From contig CM062817.1 of the NCBI GenBank assembly GCA_031772625.1, positions 952,280,842-952,344,841 on the forward strand: DNA of 64,000 nucleotides. The letters are read 5' to 3'. Positions 45,881-56,788 of the stretch are shown here, one piece after another; the first letter of the stretch is position 1; each line of letters opens with the position of its first letter. The notes under the pieces were generated by a model that was not told the origin of the DNA, ran no database searches, and was given only the letters and a program-made list of their open reading frames with translations. This DNA comes from Pinus tabuliformis. Lineage: Eukaryota > Streptophyta > Pinopsida > Pinales > Pinaceae. The position numbers and the translations under genes were made by a program.

Positions 45881-46132
45881 ACCAAGTTAGTAATTTTCCC
45901 TTGTAGTTTATGATTGTATCATTTGGCCATATATATTATTGGTTAATAGTATTTCCACTAGACTGTCCATGGTATCTAGCTAAAAGATATTCTATTTTTA
46001 TCTACTGACCAAGTTAGTAATTTTCCCTTGTAGTTTATGATTGTATCGTTTGGCCATATATATTATTGGTTAATAGTATTTCCACTAGACTGTCCATGGT
46101 ATCTAGCTAAAATATATTCTATTTTTATCTAC
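45881..46132. repeat. 127-bp tandem duplication
   Basis: ACCAAGTTAGTAATTTTCCC at 45881 recurs at 46008. Only two or three substitutions separate the copies (GTATCATTTGG against GTATCGTTTGG). Confidence 0.92.
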
Positions 46133-48359
46133 AATATAAACTCTGATAATATATTGCAATTAACCTTTCTTTCAATTAATTAAATTTCTCTAGTCATATT
46201 GATTTCCATCAAGCTTGACCCTTTTTATTCATGATATGGTTATAATATTGATTAATTAGAAAACCGTTCCATGATTCACTATTATAAGTTTGTACCTTAC
46301 AACAACCTTGATCCCCTAGCGATCCTCAGACATATATTCTTGATATTTGCTCTACTATCGCTCATTTATGATTACTAAATTTTAATGTAACGTTGATGTA
46401 TTTATGCGTATCAACAACACTTTTTTATTTTTTTTATTTCATTCCATATTTATTTGGCAAATTTGAGTAGCCCATATATTATTACGTTACTTTCAACTCA
46501 AAAGTCTCAGCTGTTTTGCTTGCCTCACTATTTTTTAGGCTATCTTTTCCATCACAAGATGTCATAAATATTTATCACAATTTATCATGATGTAGCTAAT
46601 TCTTAAGTAGAAATTTTATCCACCAATTCCACGACAATCCTTAGTTGTGTGATACCCCTTTTGTAGTTTATTTGTTTTGATTTTGTTTGTTTAAGAAAAA
46701 GAGAAATTATGGATCATGTTCTGTGATTTAAGGCTCATGTATAATTTGTTTAGGAGAATTTTCCTTTTCTTTTAGTCACCCATACCATATTTTTAGTTGT
46801 GAAATTATTGATTCTTATGATTCCTTTTACTCCAAGGGGTCCAAATATTTCTTCTCAAAATGTAATATATATAAAATGTTGCATGCAAGTATCCCTACAA
46901 TTCTAAAGCATGTCTATAGTAATAAATTAAATACATTCCTCCATTCTACTAGCATTTATGAGAGATCATTCAATGACAAAGGTTCATTAATTTCCCTATC
47001 AACTTGTTTTTCTTCTATTATGAAACTCTAGGCTTACTCATGCTAGACAATTCTTGCTATGTTAAACATTTTTATACTTTGAGTCATATTATTAAAATAT
47101 ATGTTTTTATATTGGATGTCATATCTATTGGTTCCTACCAAGTTATTTACCAATCCTTAATTTCGTGAGAATGGTTCCAACCCTACCAACTAATTAGTCA
47201 AGATGCCCCCAAGATACATATTTTATCATCAAAATTGTTTTATTTCCTCTATTCAATTTTGGCAAGTTATCATAGAGTATGTCTAGAGTGCTTCCTCAAA
47301 TATATCAATACATGCTATATTTTCTTTATGTCCTTATGCATTACAAGGTTTTCTTGAGTTTCCCTTTCTTTTTTATATCCTTTGTCATTTCTATATACTT
47401 CATTATGTATATAATGCACTTATTATTTTAAAATTTTCACTATGTTTTTATGGTATCTCCCTTTTTGTCTTACTTCCTACGCACAGATGAAATTACCCTT
47501 ATGTAAAAATTTCAAAGTCTATTTCTATTTCCAAGTACTTGCTTCCTTCATTCTTCAGAAAAATCCTTAGTTGGCATCCACTATATGCTCAAGAGGTTAG
47601 GTATATTGATTAAATAACTACTTCCAAATTTAACTAGCATAGTATTTAAGTATTACTTATTCTAGCACCAATGGTACTCTTGCCCCTTCTCTTACTAGTC
47701 TCTTTCCTTTTAGAAATTCAAAAAAAAGGCTCACAATCATTAAAAAAAGATAACCCCTTACCTTAAGGGTGATTTTAGATACAACACCCCGACTTCTTTC
47801 TTAAATATATCTATGTAATGTTTTATAAAAAAAAATTGTTACTATGTAAGAATCATTACCTTAGTTCATTTTCTATTTTCCACACATGTAATTCCTCATT
47901 ACTACAACCATAAACATTCTCTCTCTAATAATTTTCCTATAGTCCCTCAATAGGATTTACTATTCAACATGTGCTCGTAATTAAGTCTTCCAAATAGCTA
48001 TTTGTTAGCTTAGGTGCCCAATACATTAGTTCTCATAGTTCTTTCATTTCCCTTAGCCTGGTTTTATGGAAATTTATTTGCTTCCTCACATAATAAGAAG
48101 CTTTTCATATGATAGATTGGTTGTAGTTAGGCTGATAGGCCATTGGTTGTAGTTAGGCCGATAGGCCATGTCATTGTAACCGTCATTGTAATCTATGGCT
48201 CCGATACAACTTGTAACATCCTCTATATTTTCTTCTTGTTTTAGACCATTTACTATGTAAGTAAGAATATGATTCAACTGTAATTACACTAAATTCCTCA
48301 CTTTATATTTTACATGCACATATTTGTGGTAGTTTACGATAGTAAGTGACTCCTTACTA

Positions 48360-48442
48360 CCCCAAGGGCTTCGGGGAGAATGGTCGCTATGACCTCCCCA
48401 TGATGAGGCACTGATTTTGACCAAGTGAGCTAACCCTTGGGG
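48360..48442 (-). ncRNA. tRNA-like foldback, probable tRNA-derived relic or SINE fragment
   Basis: The ends are perfect inverted repeats (CCCCAAGGG at 48360 and CCCTTGGGG at 48434). On the minus strand TTAGCTCACTTGGTC resembles a tRNA A-box, and GAGGTCATAGCGACCATTCTCC sits where a B-box with a T-arm would be, but lacks the GTTCGA core. The length of 83 fits a class II tRNA. The paralogous D1 spacer (~36795-36830) lacks it, so it was probably inserted. A functional tRNA is unlikely. Confidence 0.35.
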
Positions 48443-48901
48443 ATATTTCGATAATAAACTATATATTCAAATGTGGCTCCATATTATCTATGAATATAAT
48501 CCTATGTTGGCATTATGATTCTGGTATGGCTCTATGATACAGATGTTGTACTTGATGGCAACACCCTCAAGTGGCAATGCTCTGATCAGGCTCTCAAAAT
48601 GTTGGAAATTAAGAGGTACGCAGGAGAATAGTTCTAAAGGTGCGTACCTGCAGGTACGCCGTGAAGGGACTACGGCCACACATGCATGTCACCCGTTCAG
48701 AAGGTGCGTACCCCCAGTTCACTTACTTCAAGGCAGAGAAGTGCGTTCACGTGGGGTTTCCTATGTTTGACCCGTGGTATTTAGCCCACCGTTCTTGATT
48801 CTATGGTTTTGGCCCATGGTATAGGATCTATTTTAGCCCCGGTTTGGATCCCTTGTATTGGTTATTGATGGTTTTGCCCCATGGTGTGAATAAGGGCTTG
48901 A

Positions 48902-48911
48902 CTATAAATAG
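48902..48911 (+). promoter_or_regulatory. Probable TATA box of the Copia-2 5' LTR
   Basis: CTATAAATAG about 400 bases into the LTR. The same sequence occurs in the 3' LTR near 55715-55724. Confidence 0.55.
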
Positions 48912-49116
48912 TGAAGGATATCACTTGGCTAAGGTATATTTTTGCAAATTGAATATCTTAAGATCTGAAATATTGAGTTATTGTTTTAAAAGCTTGATCT
49001 ATATAAAAGTGAAGTTGAAAGAGAATCTATGAAGGGTGATGTCTCGAGTGCATGATCAGATCTGAGCATCTGACTATCTGTGGCACACTGGGGGACTGCC
49101 AATTCAGCCCTAATCA

Positions 49117-49480
49117 GAGGTACGCAGGTGATTAACGGTGCAAGTGTGTGGGTACGCAGAGCAGAAGAAGGAGAAGTGCGTGGGTACGTAGAGCAGAAGA
49201 AGGCGCAGTGCGTGGGTACGCAGCGTGACAGAGGTCCAGGTGCGTAGGCAAAGGGAAGGTACGCAGCGCTTCAGAAGCCGCAGGTGCGTAGGTACGCGGC
49301 GCGATAGCATATGTGGGTGCGTGGCTACAGTAGCAGTATGTGGCGCGATAGTATCTATGGGTGCGTGCCTACAGTAACAGTACGCAGCGTGATTGAAGAA
49401 ACAGTGCGTGGGTACGCGGTGCAGCAGGAGGCTCTCTGCGGGTGTACGCAAGGGAGCAGAAGGTGAAGTGCGTAGCCACG
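49117..49480 (+). repeat. GTGCGT/GTACGCAG motif array in the Copia-2 5' LTR
   Basis: About a dozen variants of GTGCGTGGGTACGCAG alternate with variable spacers such as GCAGAAGAAGG or GCGCGATAG. Two perfect-phase 32-bp units start at 49144 and 49176, with a third start at 49208. The same array is shorter in the 3' LTR (~55930-56240). It lies downstream of the TATA box. Confidence 0.75.
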
Positions 49481-50041
49481 CAGGCTAGAGAAAGAAAAAA
49501 TACGTATCTGTATTAAGGCATTTATTTGACTGACTTTTCTCTGTTGATAAGGTGTTCTGTGTTTAGTTTACTGTTACTATTGATCTGGTTACTGCAGTTG
49601 ACTGGGTGATTTACTTGTACTTGATGATGATTTGATGTTCATGGATCCAGTTTGAAAATTTATGAAAAGTGGTCCTTAAAAGAAAAGAAGTAGGGGGTTG
49701 TAGCTCCCTTCCAGGAGAGACTGGAAAATGAGAGAGAGTCGTAGCTCTCTGCAGGTTGCAACCTGCGTACTGGTAAAGGACTGCACCAGTACAAAACCAC
49801 TGTAAAAGGAGTTTCTAATTTGAAAGAAGATAGAGACATATTGCAGTAGGTGGTTTTCACCCACACTGGGTTTCCACCTTACATCTGTTGTTCTTTGGTG
49901 TGACTATCTGTTTTCTTTGTTCATGCTCATTATTTTATGGTACTGACATGCAAAAATAATTCAAAGTATAAATAAGGAAGATTTATTAAAAGAACTTGAT
50001 AATACTGATTCACCCCCCCTCTCAGTATTATTTCCAACAAT

Positions 50042-50053
50042 TGGTATCAGAGC
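50042..50053 (+). promoter_or_regulatory. Copia-2 primer binding site
   Basis: TGGTATCAGAGC lies two bases after the 5' LTR and is complementary to initiator tRNA-Met. Confidence 0.92.
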
Positions 50054-50098
50054 AGGTCCTTCAGAGAAGCTTGATCGCTTGAAGGAAGATCATTCATC

Positions 50099-51860
50099 AT
50101 GAGCAACTACGAGAGGGAAGCATCAATCAGGCCACCAATCTTTGATGGGACAAACTTCAATTATTGGAAGGTAAGAGTTACTGCCTATCTTCAATCTCTT
50201 GGTACAGAAGTTTGGGATATCATAGATACAGGCTACACTTTTCCTTCAGCTACTCCTACAGATTCGGACGAGAAGAAGAAATATGAAACCAATGCTAAAG
50301 CAGTCAATACTCTGCTAGGATGCTTATCTCAAACAGAATTCGTAAAGGTTATGCAATATAAATCCGCAAAGGAAATATGGGACAAGATTGTCTTGAGCTA
50401 CGAAGGAGATGAAAAGGTAAAGTGTGCTAAACTTCAAACCCTCAGGATTCAGTATGAGAATCTCAGAATGTATAATGATGAAAGTGTGGATAACTATTTT
50501 CTCCGGGTAGACGAGATTGTTAATTGCATGAAAAACTTGGGTGAAGAAATAAAAGAGGCTATTGTGGTTGAAAAAGTTTTAAGATCATTGTCCCCCAATT
50601 TTGAATCTAAAGTATCTGCAATAGAAGAAAAGGAAAATCTACGAATTCTTACTATGTCTCAGCTAAACGGAATTCTAACTGCTTATGAAATGAGAAAGGG
50701 AGGTCCATCAGACAGGAGAGAAGCTGCTTTCAAGGCTTCAGGCAAAGGAGACTACTATGAAGCAAGTCACGTGCCAGAAGAAGAAGAAGAATCAAATTTT
50801 GTCAGAAATCTTCAACGGGGTACTGGAAGGTTCAGAGGTAAGTTACCTTTTAAATGTTTTGCTTGTGGAAGAGTAGGTCATTATGCTGCGAAATGTCCTC
50901 ATAAGGATAAGATTGACAAAGGAAAGGAACCTGCTAGATGGAGTAAGAAACATAATGCAAATAAGAAAAGATACTACACTCATGAAGATAGTGATGGTCT
51001 ATCAAATAGTGATGAAGATGAACGAGGTAATGACCATAAACTTTTAATGGCATTTGAAGATGATGATTACATGGATGCTATAGATGTGGATAGCTTTCAT
51101 GAAGAAATTTCTAGACTCAAGACATGTATAGAAGAAAAGAATATGATCATTGATACTCTACAATTTCAGATTGATGAAAAAGAAAAATATCTTGAAAAGT
51201 TAGAAGGTTAAATTGTTGGTCTTAGAAAAGAGATTGAGAAAACAAAGGCTATTAATCTTAAGTTTGTGAAAGGATCTGAAACTCTGGATGAGATCATCAA
51301 TGTACAACGTTCTCCACTAAACAAGACAGGTCTGGGGTATAATGGAGAAACTTCTCAAGCATCCACCTCAAAGAGTTACCTTGATGCAGCAAGAAGGAAT
51401 GAGCAAAAGCACAATGGAGATCACGAGGTAAACCAGGGACCAATTACAAACAAAGACTATCAGGTAAACCAGGGGCAATCCGTCTTAAGGATGAACAAAA
51501 GCTACAACCAGCCACAGGTAAAATCCTCTAAATTTGCTTCAAGAATGAATGACAATAGAAATTACAATCGTTTGGCCGGAAGATTTGATAACCGCAGAAA
51601 TTTCTTCAATGGACAATGCTTTTCTTGCCATAACTTTGGTCACAAAGCAGCTCAATGTGTTGCATATAAAGCGATCATGACTAGAGAAGCTCAAAAACAA
51701 AGAAGTATGACCGGGATTACAAAAAGGACCTATAACAACTTTTCGGTTCTTGAAAATGAAGTTGAATGTTCTATTTGCAATAACTTTGGTCATGAAGATT
51801 CTGAATGCAGGAGCAGGTTTCAGCAGACAAAGGAACAAGCCTCAAGCACCAAAGAATGGA
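50099..51860 (+). pseudogene. gag: Copia-2 gag, three zinc knuckles and coiled coil
   Basis: ATG 50099 opens MSNYEREASIRPPIFDG, the plant copia gag start. The order is the gag helical domain (VEKVLRSLSPNFE), a first knuckle CFACGRVGHYAAKC (50855-50896), an acidic region, a predicted coiled coil (ISRLKTCIEEKNMIIDTL), an in-frame TAA at 51209-51211, then two more knuckles: CFSCHNFGHKAAQC (51617-51658) and CSICNNFGHEDSEC (51767-51808). Three knuckles are more than the single one of the other copia elements here. Apart from the TAA the frame is intact. Confidence 0.87.
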
Positions 51861-53233
51861 GAATAAAGGAACCACAAACAGAAAGATGTGGGATAGCATT
51901 TTATGCAGAGGGACAGGAAAATCTATGGTACATTGACAGTGGATGTTTGAAGCATATGACAGGTGATAAAGAAAAACTTGAATCATATTCTGCTTTAGAA
52001 AAGGGAAAGAAAGTTTCTTTTAGAAATGATTCTCCTGCAGCTATAAAAGGAAAAGGGACTGCTCAGTTAAAAGAAAAGGTCAAAGCTGGAAATGTTTTGT
52101 ATGTTGATGGATTGAAGCATAATCTTCTGAGTGTCAGCCAGATGTGTGATCAAGGAATCGAGGTGATATTTAGATCAAATGGATGTCTTGTTCGTGATCT
52201 TGATACAGGTAAAGCGGTGATCAAAGGTAAAAGAACTCCAAATAATCTATACATATTTGAAGAAGGACAACAACAATGCTATCTAAGCAAGGATGATGAA
52301 CACTGGTTGTGGCACCAGAGGTTGGGGCATCTAAGATTTTCACAAATAAGGAAAGCATGCAAATATTAGGCAGTTCGCGGTCTTCCAGATATCAAAATTC
52401 CAGACAACACCATATGCAAATCATGTCAGTTTGGAAAGCAAACTAGAACTAACTTTCCAGAGAAGGAAGGATCAGCTAGCATGCCTCTTGAGATTGTACA
52501 TACAGATGTATGTGGACCATTCAGGAAAAGGACACCTCGAGGAGAAGAATACTTGATATCATTCATTGACGATTTCTCCAGGTTTGTCTGGTTAGGACTT
52601 ATGAAGCACAAAGATGAAGCATTCAAAAAATTCAAATCCTTTAAAGCCTTGGTTGAAAATGAATCAGGATACAAAATTAAGTGCCTCAGATTCGACAGAG
52701 GTGGGGAGTTTACCTCAAACGAATTTCTCGATTTCTGTGAAGAACATGGTATAAGAAGAGAATTCTCTACAACTAGAACTCCTTAGAAAAATGGAGTAGT
52801 GGAAAGAATGAACAGAACAGTCCAACAAATGGCTCGTGCTATGCTTGATGAGTCTGGAACTCCCGCAACTTTCCGGGGTGAAGCTGCATATGCCGCGGTT
52901 GTTATTCTCAACAAAACAAATTTCCGGGTGAACAACACTCAAACTCCTCATGAGCTCTGGTATGGTGAGACTCCCTCGGTAAAGCACTTCAAAATCTTTG
53001 GGATCAAATGCTATATTAAGAATACTGATGAGCAACTTGGCAAACTTGAACCTAGAGCAGATGAAGGCATTCTTCTTGGCTATTCTCCACACAGCAAAGC
53101 ATACAAGTGCTACAATAAAAGGCTTGGAAGAATTGTTGATAGCATTGATGTAGTGGTTGATGAGAAGGGATACATTCCTAGGCAAGTAAATCATGAAGAT
53201 ATCGAAGAAGATGAAGACTACCCTCAAAGATAG
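51861..53233 (+). pseudogene. pol: Copia-2 protease, GAG-pre-integrase and integrase
   Basis: The protease motif WYIDSGCLKHMTG (~51925) keeps the catalytic D-S-G. HWLWHQRLGHLRF begins the HHCC module and CKSCQFGKQT ends it. In-frame stops are TAG 52367-52369 and TAG 52784-52786 (before KNGVVERMNRT, where Gln is usual). The DDE residues lie in VHTDVCGPF, LRFDRGGEF and VVERMNRT. FGIKCYIKN and LLGYSPHSKAYKCY follow. A TAG at 53231-53233 closes the segment. All lie in the same frame as gag. Confidence 0.88.
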
Positions 53234-54457
53234 AATGATGAAGAAGAAGAACCTCAAGAAGAACCAGAGGAGCAGATAAGGATAGAAGAGAAGACTCCAT
53301 CCAGATATGTTTAGAAGAATCATCCAGAATCTCAGATTTTGGGGCAGAAAGAAGCAGGTGTACAAACAAGAAGAACAGTTGTAGAAGCTTCAAGTTATTT
53401 GGCATTACTCTCTTCCACTGAACCACAAAATGTGAAAGAGGCATGCAAAGATGAATGTTGGGTGAAAGCAATGGATGAAGAAATTGAGCAGATCGAAAAG
53501 AACAACACTTGGGAGCTGGTTCCTAGACCAAAGGATAAGAATGTTATAGGGACAAAATGGGTCTTCAAAAATAAATTGAATGAAAATGGAGAAGTAATTA
53601 GAAACAAGGCCAGACTTGTTTGTAAAGGGTATGCACAGCAAGAAGGAATAGATTTTGAAGAAACCTTTGCTCCTGTTGCAAGACTTGAGGCCATCCAAAT
53701 GTTCCTTGCTCTCTCAAGCTTTCAAAACTTCAAAGTATTTCAAATGGACGTGAAATCAGCCTTTCTGAATGGAGACTTGGAAGAAGAAGTATACATTGAG
53801 CAGCCAGATGGTTTCATTCTTGGAAATGATCCAAATCTTGTATGCAGATTGAAAAAGGCTCTCTATTGTCTCAAAAAAGCTCCAAGGGCTTGGTACTATC
53901 GTTTGGACAAATATCTTCATCAACAAGGTTTTTCAAAAGGATCAGCAGACAACAATCTTTATATAAAAGTTGAAAATGACAAATTGCTAATACTTGTTGT
54001 GTATGTAGATGACATTATCTTTGGCAGCAATGAAGAAGCTATGAGTCAAAGCTTTGCCTTGGTGATGCAGAAAGAATTTGAAATGTCCTTGTTGGGAGAA
54101 CTGACATATTTTCTTGGTTTGCAAATCCAACAAAAAGAAGGAGGGATCTTTTTGTCTCAAACCAAGTATCTCAAGCAGATTTTGAAGAAATATGGCATGG
54201 AAGATGCAAAACCAGTATGTACACCCATGGTCACAGGATGTAGCCTCAGTGCAAATGATGAATCAGCAGCATTGCATCAACCAACCTACAGATCTATGAT
54301 TGGAAGTCTACTTTATTTGACAGGTACCCGACCAGACATCATGCATGCAGTAGGAATAGTTGGAAGCTTTCAAGCAAATCCGAAGGAAACTCATCTTCAG
54401 GCAGTGAAGAGAATCTTTAAATATCTTCAAGGGACTCAAAATTATGGCTTATGGTAA
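53234..54457 (+). pseudogene. pol: Copia-2 reverse transcriptase
   Basis: Same frame as upstream, with a TAG at 53312-53314 in the acidic linker. The RT motifs are complete: [51 protein letters not shown] and YVDDIIFGS (54002-54028). It runs to TAA 54455-54457, just before the RNase H. The catalytic Asp are intact. Confidence 0.9.
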
Positions 54458-54955
54458 CCTAGAGATACAGATCTCACACTTCATGCTTATACAGAAGCAG
54501 ATTGGGCAGGAAGCGTGGATGACAGGAAGAGCACAAGTGGTGGTGCGTTCTATATGGGTTCCAGATTAGTATCTTGGTTCAGCAAGAAACAGAGTTTGGT
54601 TGCCTTGTCTACAGTTGAAGCAGAATATGTTGCTGATGCATCTTGCTGCACTCAACTCCTTTGGATGATGCAGACCTTGCAGGACTTTCAAATCACTTGT
54701 ACACCACCTATCTCCATCTTATGTGATAACACAAGTGCAATCAGCATTTCAAAGAACCCAGTCATGCATTCAAAGACCAAGCACATATCGATCAAGTATC
54801 ATTTTCTCCGGGAACAAGTACTTGAACAAAAGGTCAAGTTGGAGTATGTTCCTTCTAAGGAACAAGTTGCTGATATACTCACCAAACCATTGCCCAGGGA
54901 GACCTTTGAATACCTCAGGCAAAAGCTGGGGGTTGTTGATGCATCATCTTGTTGA
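54458..54955 (+). pseudogene. pol: Copia-2 RNase H and pol C-terminus
   Basis: In the same frame: YTEADWAGSVDDRKSTSG (Glu-Ala-Asp for the usual Asp-Ser-Asp), LSTVEAEYVADASC, LCDNTSAISISKNP, KHISIKYHFLRE, ADILTKPLPRETF. It ends at a TGA at 54953-54955, a normal end for this family. Confidence 0.9.
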
Positions 54956-55318
54956 ATCTCTTCTGATGGTTGGTTGTACACAAGGCTCATCTGGGGCATA
55001 TGCGTACATGTGCTGGGTTGCGGATTGGTTGAAGATCGAATGGCACGGGTTCAGGGGGAGCATATAATGCATTGTTGGCATTATGGAGGACGTACAGAAG
55101 GAGATCATGGATGCTGGTTTGAATATTGCTGCAATATGTCTCTATCTCTTTCATGGTCATTTATGGTGTTTTGGTGGCTTATGGTTCTTATTTGCAGATT
55201 TGGTTTATAGTCAGGGGGAGCATGTTCTTAGGGGGAGCATAACCCTTTGCCCTTGATGACAAAGGGGTGGAATGACGTTGAGGATCTTGAGTTTTCCATC
55301 AAGTCCAAAGGGGGAGAT
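54956..55318 (+). other. Copia-2 3' untranslated region with repeated polypurine motifs
   Basis: No ORF. AGGGGGAG-type tracts occur at ~55053, ~55213, ~55230 and at the LTR border (~55308-55318, AAAGGGGGAGAT). Only the last is placed to prime the plus strand. The others could be extra central tracts. Confidence 0.6.
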
Positions 55319-56788
55319 TGTTGGCATTATGATTCTGGTATGGCTCTATGATACAGATGTTGTACTTGATGGAAACACCCTCAAGTGGCAATGCTCTGAT
55401 GAGGCTCTCAAAATGTTGGAAATTAAGAGGTACGCAGGAGAATAGTTCTAAAGGTGCGTACCCGCAGGTACGCCGTGAAGGGACTGTGGCCACACACGCA
55501 TGTCGCCCATTCAGAAGGTGTGTATCCCCAGTTCACTTACTTCAAGGCAGAGAAGCGCGTTCACGTGGGGTTTCCTATGTTTGGCCCGTGGTATTAGCCT
55601 GCCGTTCTTGATTCTATGGTTTTGGCCCGTGGTATAGGATCTATTTTAGCCCCGGTTTGGATCCCTTGTATTGGTTATTGATGGTTTTGCCCCATGGTGT
55701 GAATAAGGGCTTGACTATAAATAGGGAAGGAGATCACTTGGCTAAGGTATCCTTTTGGAAATTGAATATTTTAAGATCTGAAATATTGGGTTATTGTTTT
55801 AAAAGCTTGATCTATATAAACGTGAAGTTGAAATCGAATCTATGAAGGGTGATCTCTTGAGCGCATGATCAGATCTGAGCATCTGACTATCTGTGGCACA
55901 CTGGGGGACTGCCAATTCAGCCCTAATCAGAGGTACGCAGGTGATTAATGGTGCAAGTGCGTGGGTACGCAGCACGACAGAGGTTCAGGTGCGTAGGCAC
56001 AGGGAAGGTACGCGATGCTTCAGAAGCCGCAGGTGCGTAGGTACGTGGCGCGATAGCATCTGTGGGTGCGTGGCTACAGTAGCAGTACGCGGTGCGATAG
56101 TACCTGTGGGTGAGTGCCTACAGTAACAGTACGCAGCGTGATTGAAGAAACAGTGCGTGGGTACGCAGTGCAGCAGAAGGCTCTCTGCGGGTGTACGCAG
56201 GGTCGCAAAAGGTGAAGTGCGTAGCCACGCAGGCCAGAGAAAGAAAAACTGCGTATCTGTATTAAGGCATTTATTTGACTGACTTTTCTCTGTTGATAAG
56301 GTGTTCTGGGTTTAGTTTACTGTTACTATTGATCTGGTTACTGCAGTTGACTGGGTTATTTACTTGTACTTGATGATCATTTGATGTTCATGGATCCAGT
56401 TTGAAAATTTATGAAAAGTGGTCCTTGAAAGAAAAGAAGTAGGGGGTTGTAGCTCCCTTCCAGGAGAGACTTGAAAACAAGAGAGAGTTGTAGCTCTCTG
56501 CAGGTTGTAGCCTGCGTACTGGTAAAGGACTGCACCAGTACAAAACCATTGTAAAAGGAGTTTCTAATTTGAAAGAAGATAGAGACATATTGCAGCAGGT
56601 GGTTTTCACCCACACTGGGTTTCCACCTTACATCTAGTGTTCTTTGGTGTGACTATCTGTTTTCTTTGTTCATGCTCATTATTTTATGGTACTGACATGC
56701 AAAAATAATTCAAAGTATAAATAAGGAAGATTTATTAAAAGAACTTGATAATACTGATTCACCCCCCCTCTCAGTATTATTTCCAACA
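55319..56788 (+). repeat. Copia-2 3' LTR (1470 bp)
   Basis: It begins TGTTGGCATT and ends TTTCCAACA, then TCCTA. Apart from the missing 32-bp units and one base it is colinear with the 5' LTR. Confidence 0.95.

Larger units (their letters stand above)
44581..48499. repeat. Spacer DNA between Copia-4 and Copia-2 (no gene)
   Basis: AT-rich DNA with stops in all frames and no recognisable coding signal. It holds an (AT)n microsatellite (44948-44990), a 127-bp tandem duplication (45881-46132) and a tRNA-like foldback (48360-48442). From ~48240 it is the left part of spacer copy D2, matching 36690-36870. Confidence 0.55.
48505..50039 (+). repeat. Copia-2 5' LTR (1535 bp)
   Basis: It begins TGTTGGCATT and ends TTTCCAACA. 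A TATA box (CTATAAATAG) lies near 48902-48911. A motif-rich region with GTGCGT and GTACGCAG variants spans ~49117-49480. It exceeds the 3' LTR by 65 bases: two extra 32-bp units (49144-49207) plus one base. Confidence 0.95.
48505..56788 (+). mobile_element. Copia-2: complete Ty1/copia element with 1.5-kb LTRs (SIRE/Maximus-like)
   Basis: 5' LTR 48505-50039, primer site, gag-pol in one reading frame 50099-54955, polypurine tract, 3' LTR 55319-56788, and a perfect target duplication TCCTA (48500-48504 and 56789-56793). The LTR ends are TGTTGG..CCAACA. The long LTRs, the gag coiled coil and several zinc knuckles fit the SIRE/Maximus group by analogy; no env-like ORF is present. Six in-frame stops and no frameshift are seen. 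The LTRs differ by about 4-5% in the first ~600 bases by hand count. Confidence 0.95.

Noticed and set aside
49110-49451. Minus-strand ORF of 113 codons in the Copia-2 LTR, repetitive RVPTH text
   Set aside because: It is the translation of the GTGCGT/GTACGCAG motif array. The period is not a multiple of three throughout and the 3' LTR does not keep the frame.
49117-49480. Repeated units with spacers, CRISPR-like at first sight
   Set aside because: Repeats are variable, spacers are related, and both LTRs share the array in a plant retrotransposon. Not a CRISPR array.
54956-55318. Env-like ORF after Copia-2 pol, as in some SIRE elements
   Set aside because: Only 363 bases separate pol and the LTR, with no long open frame.
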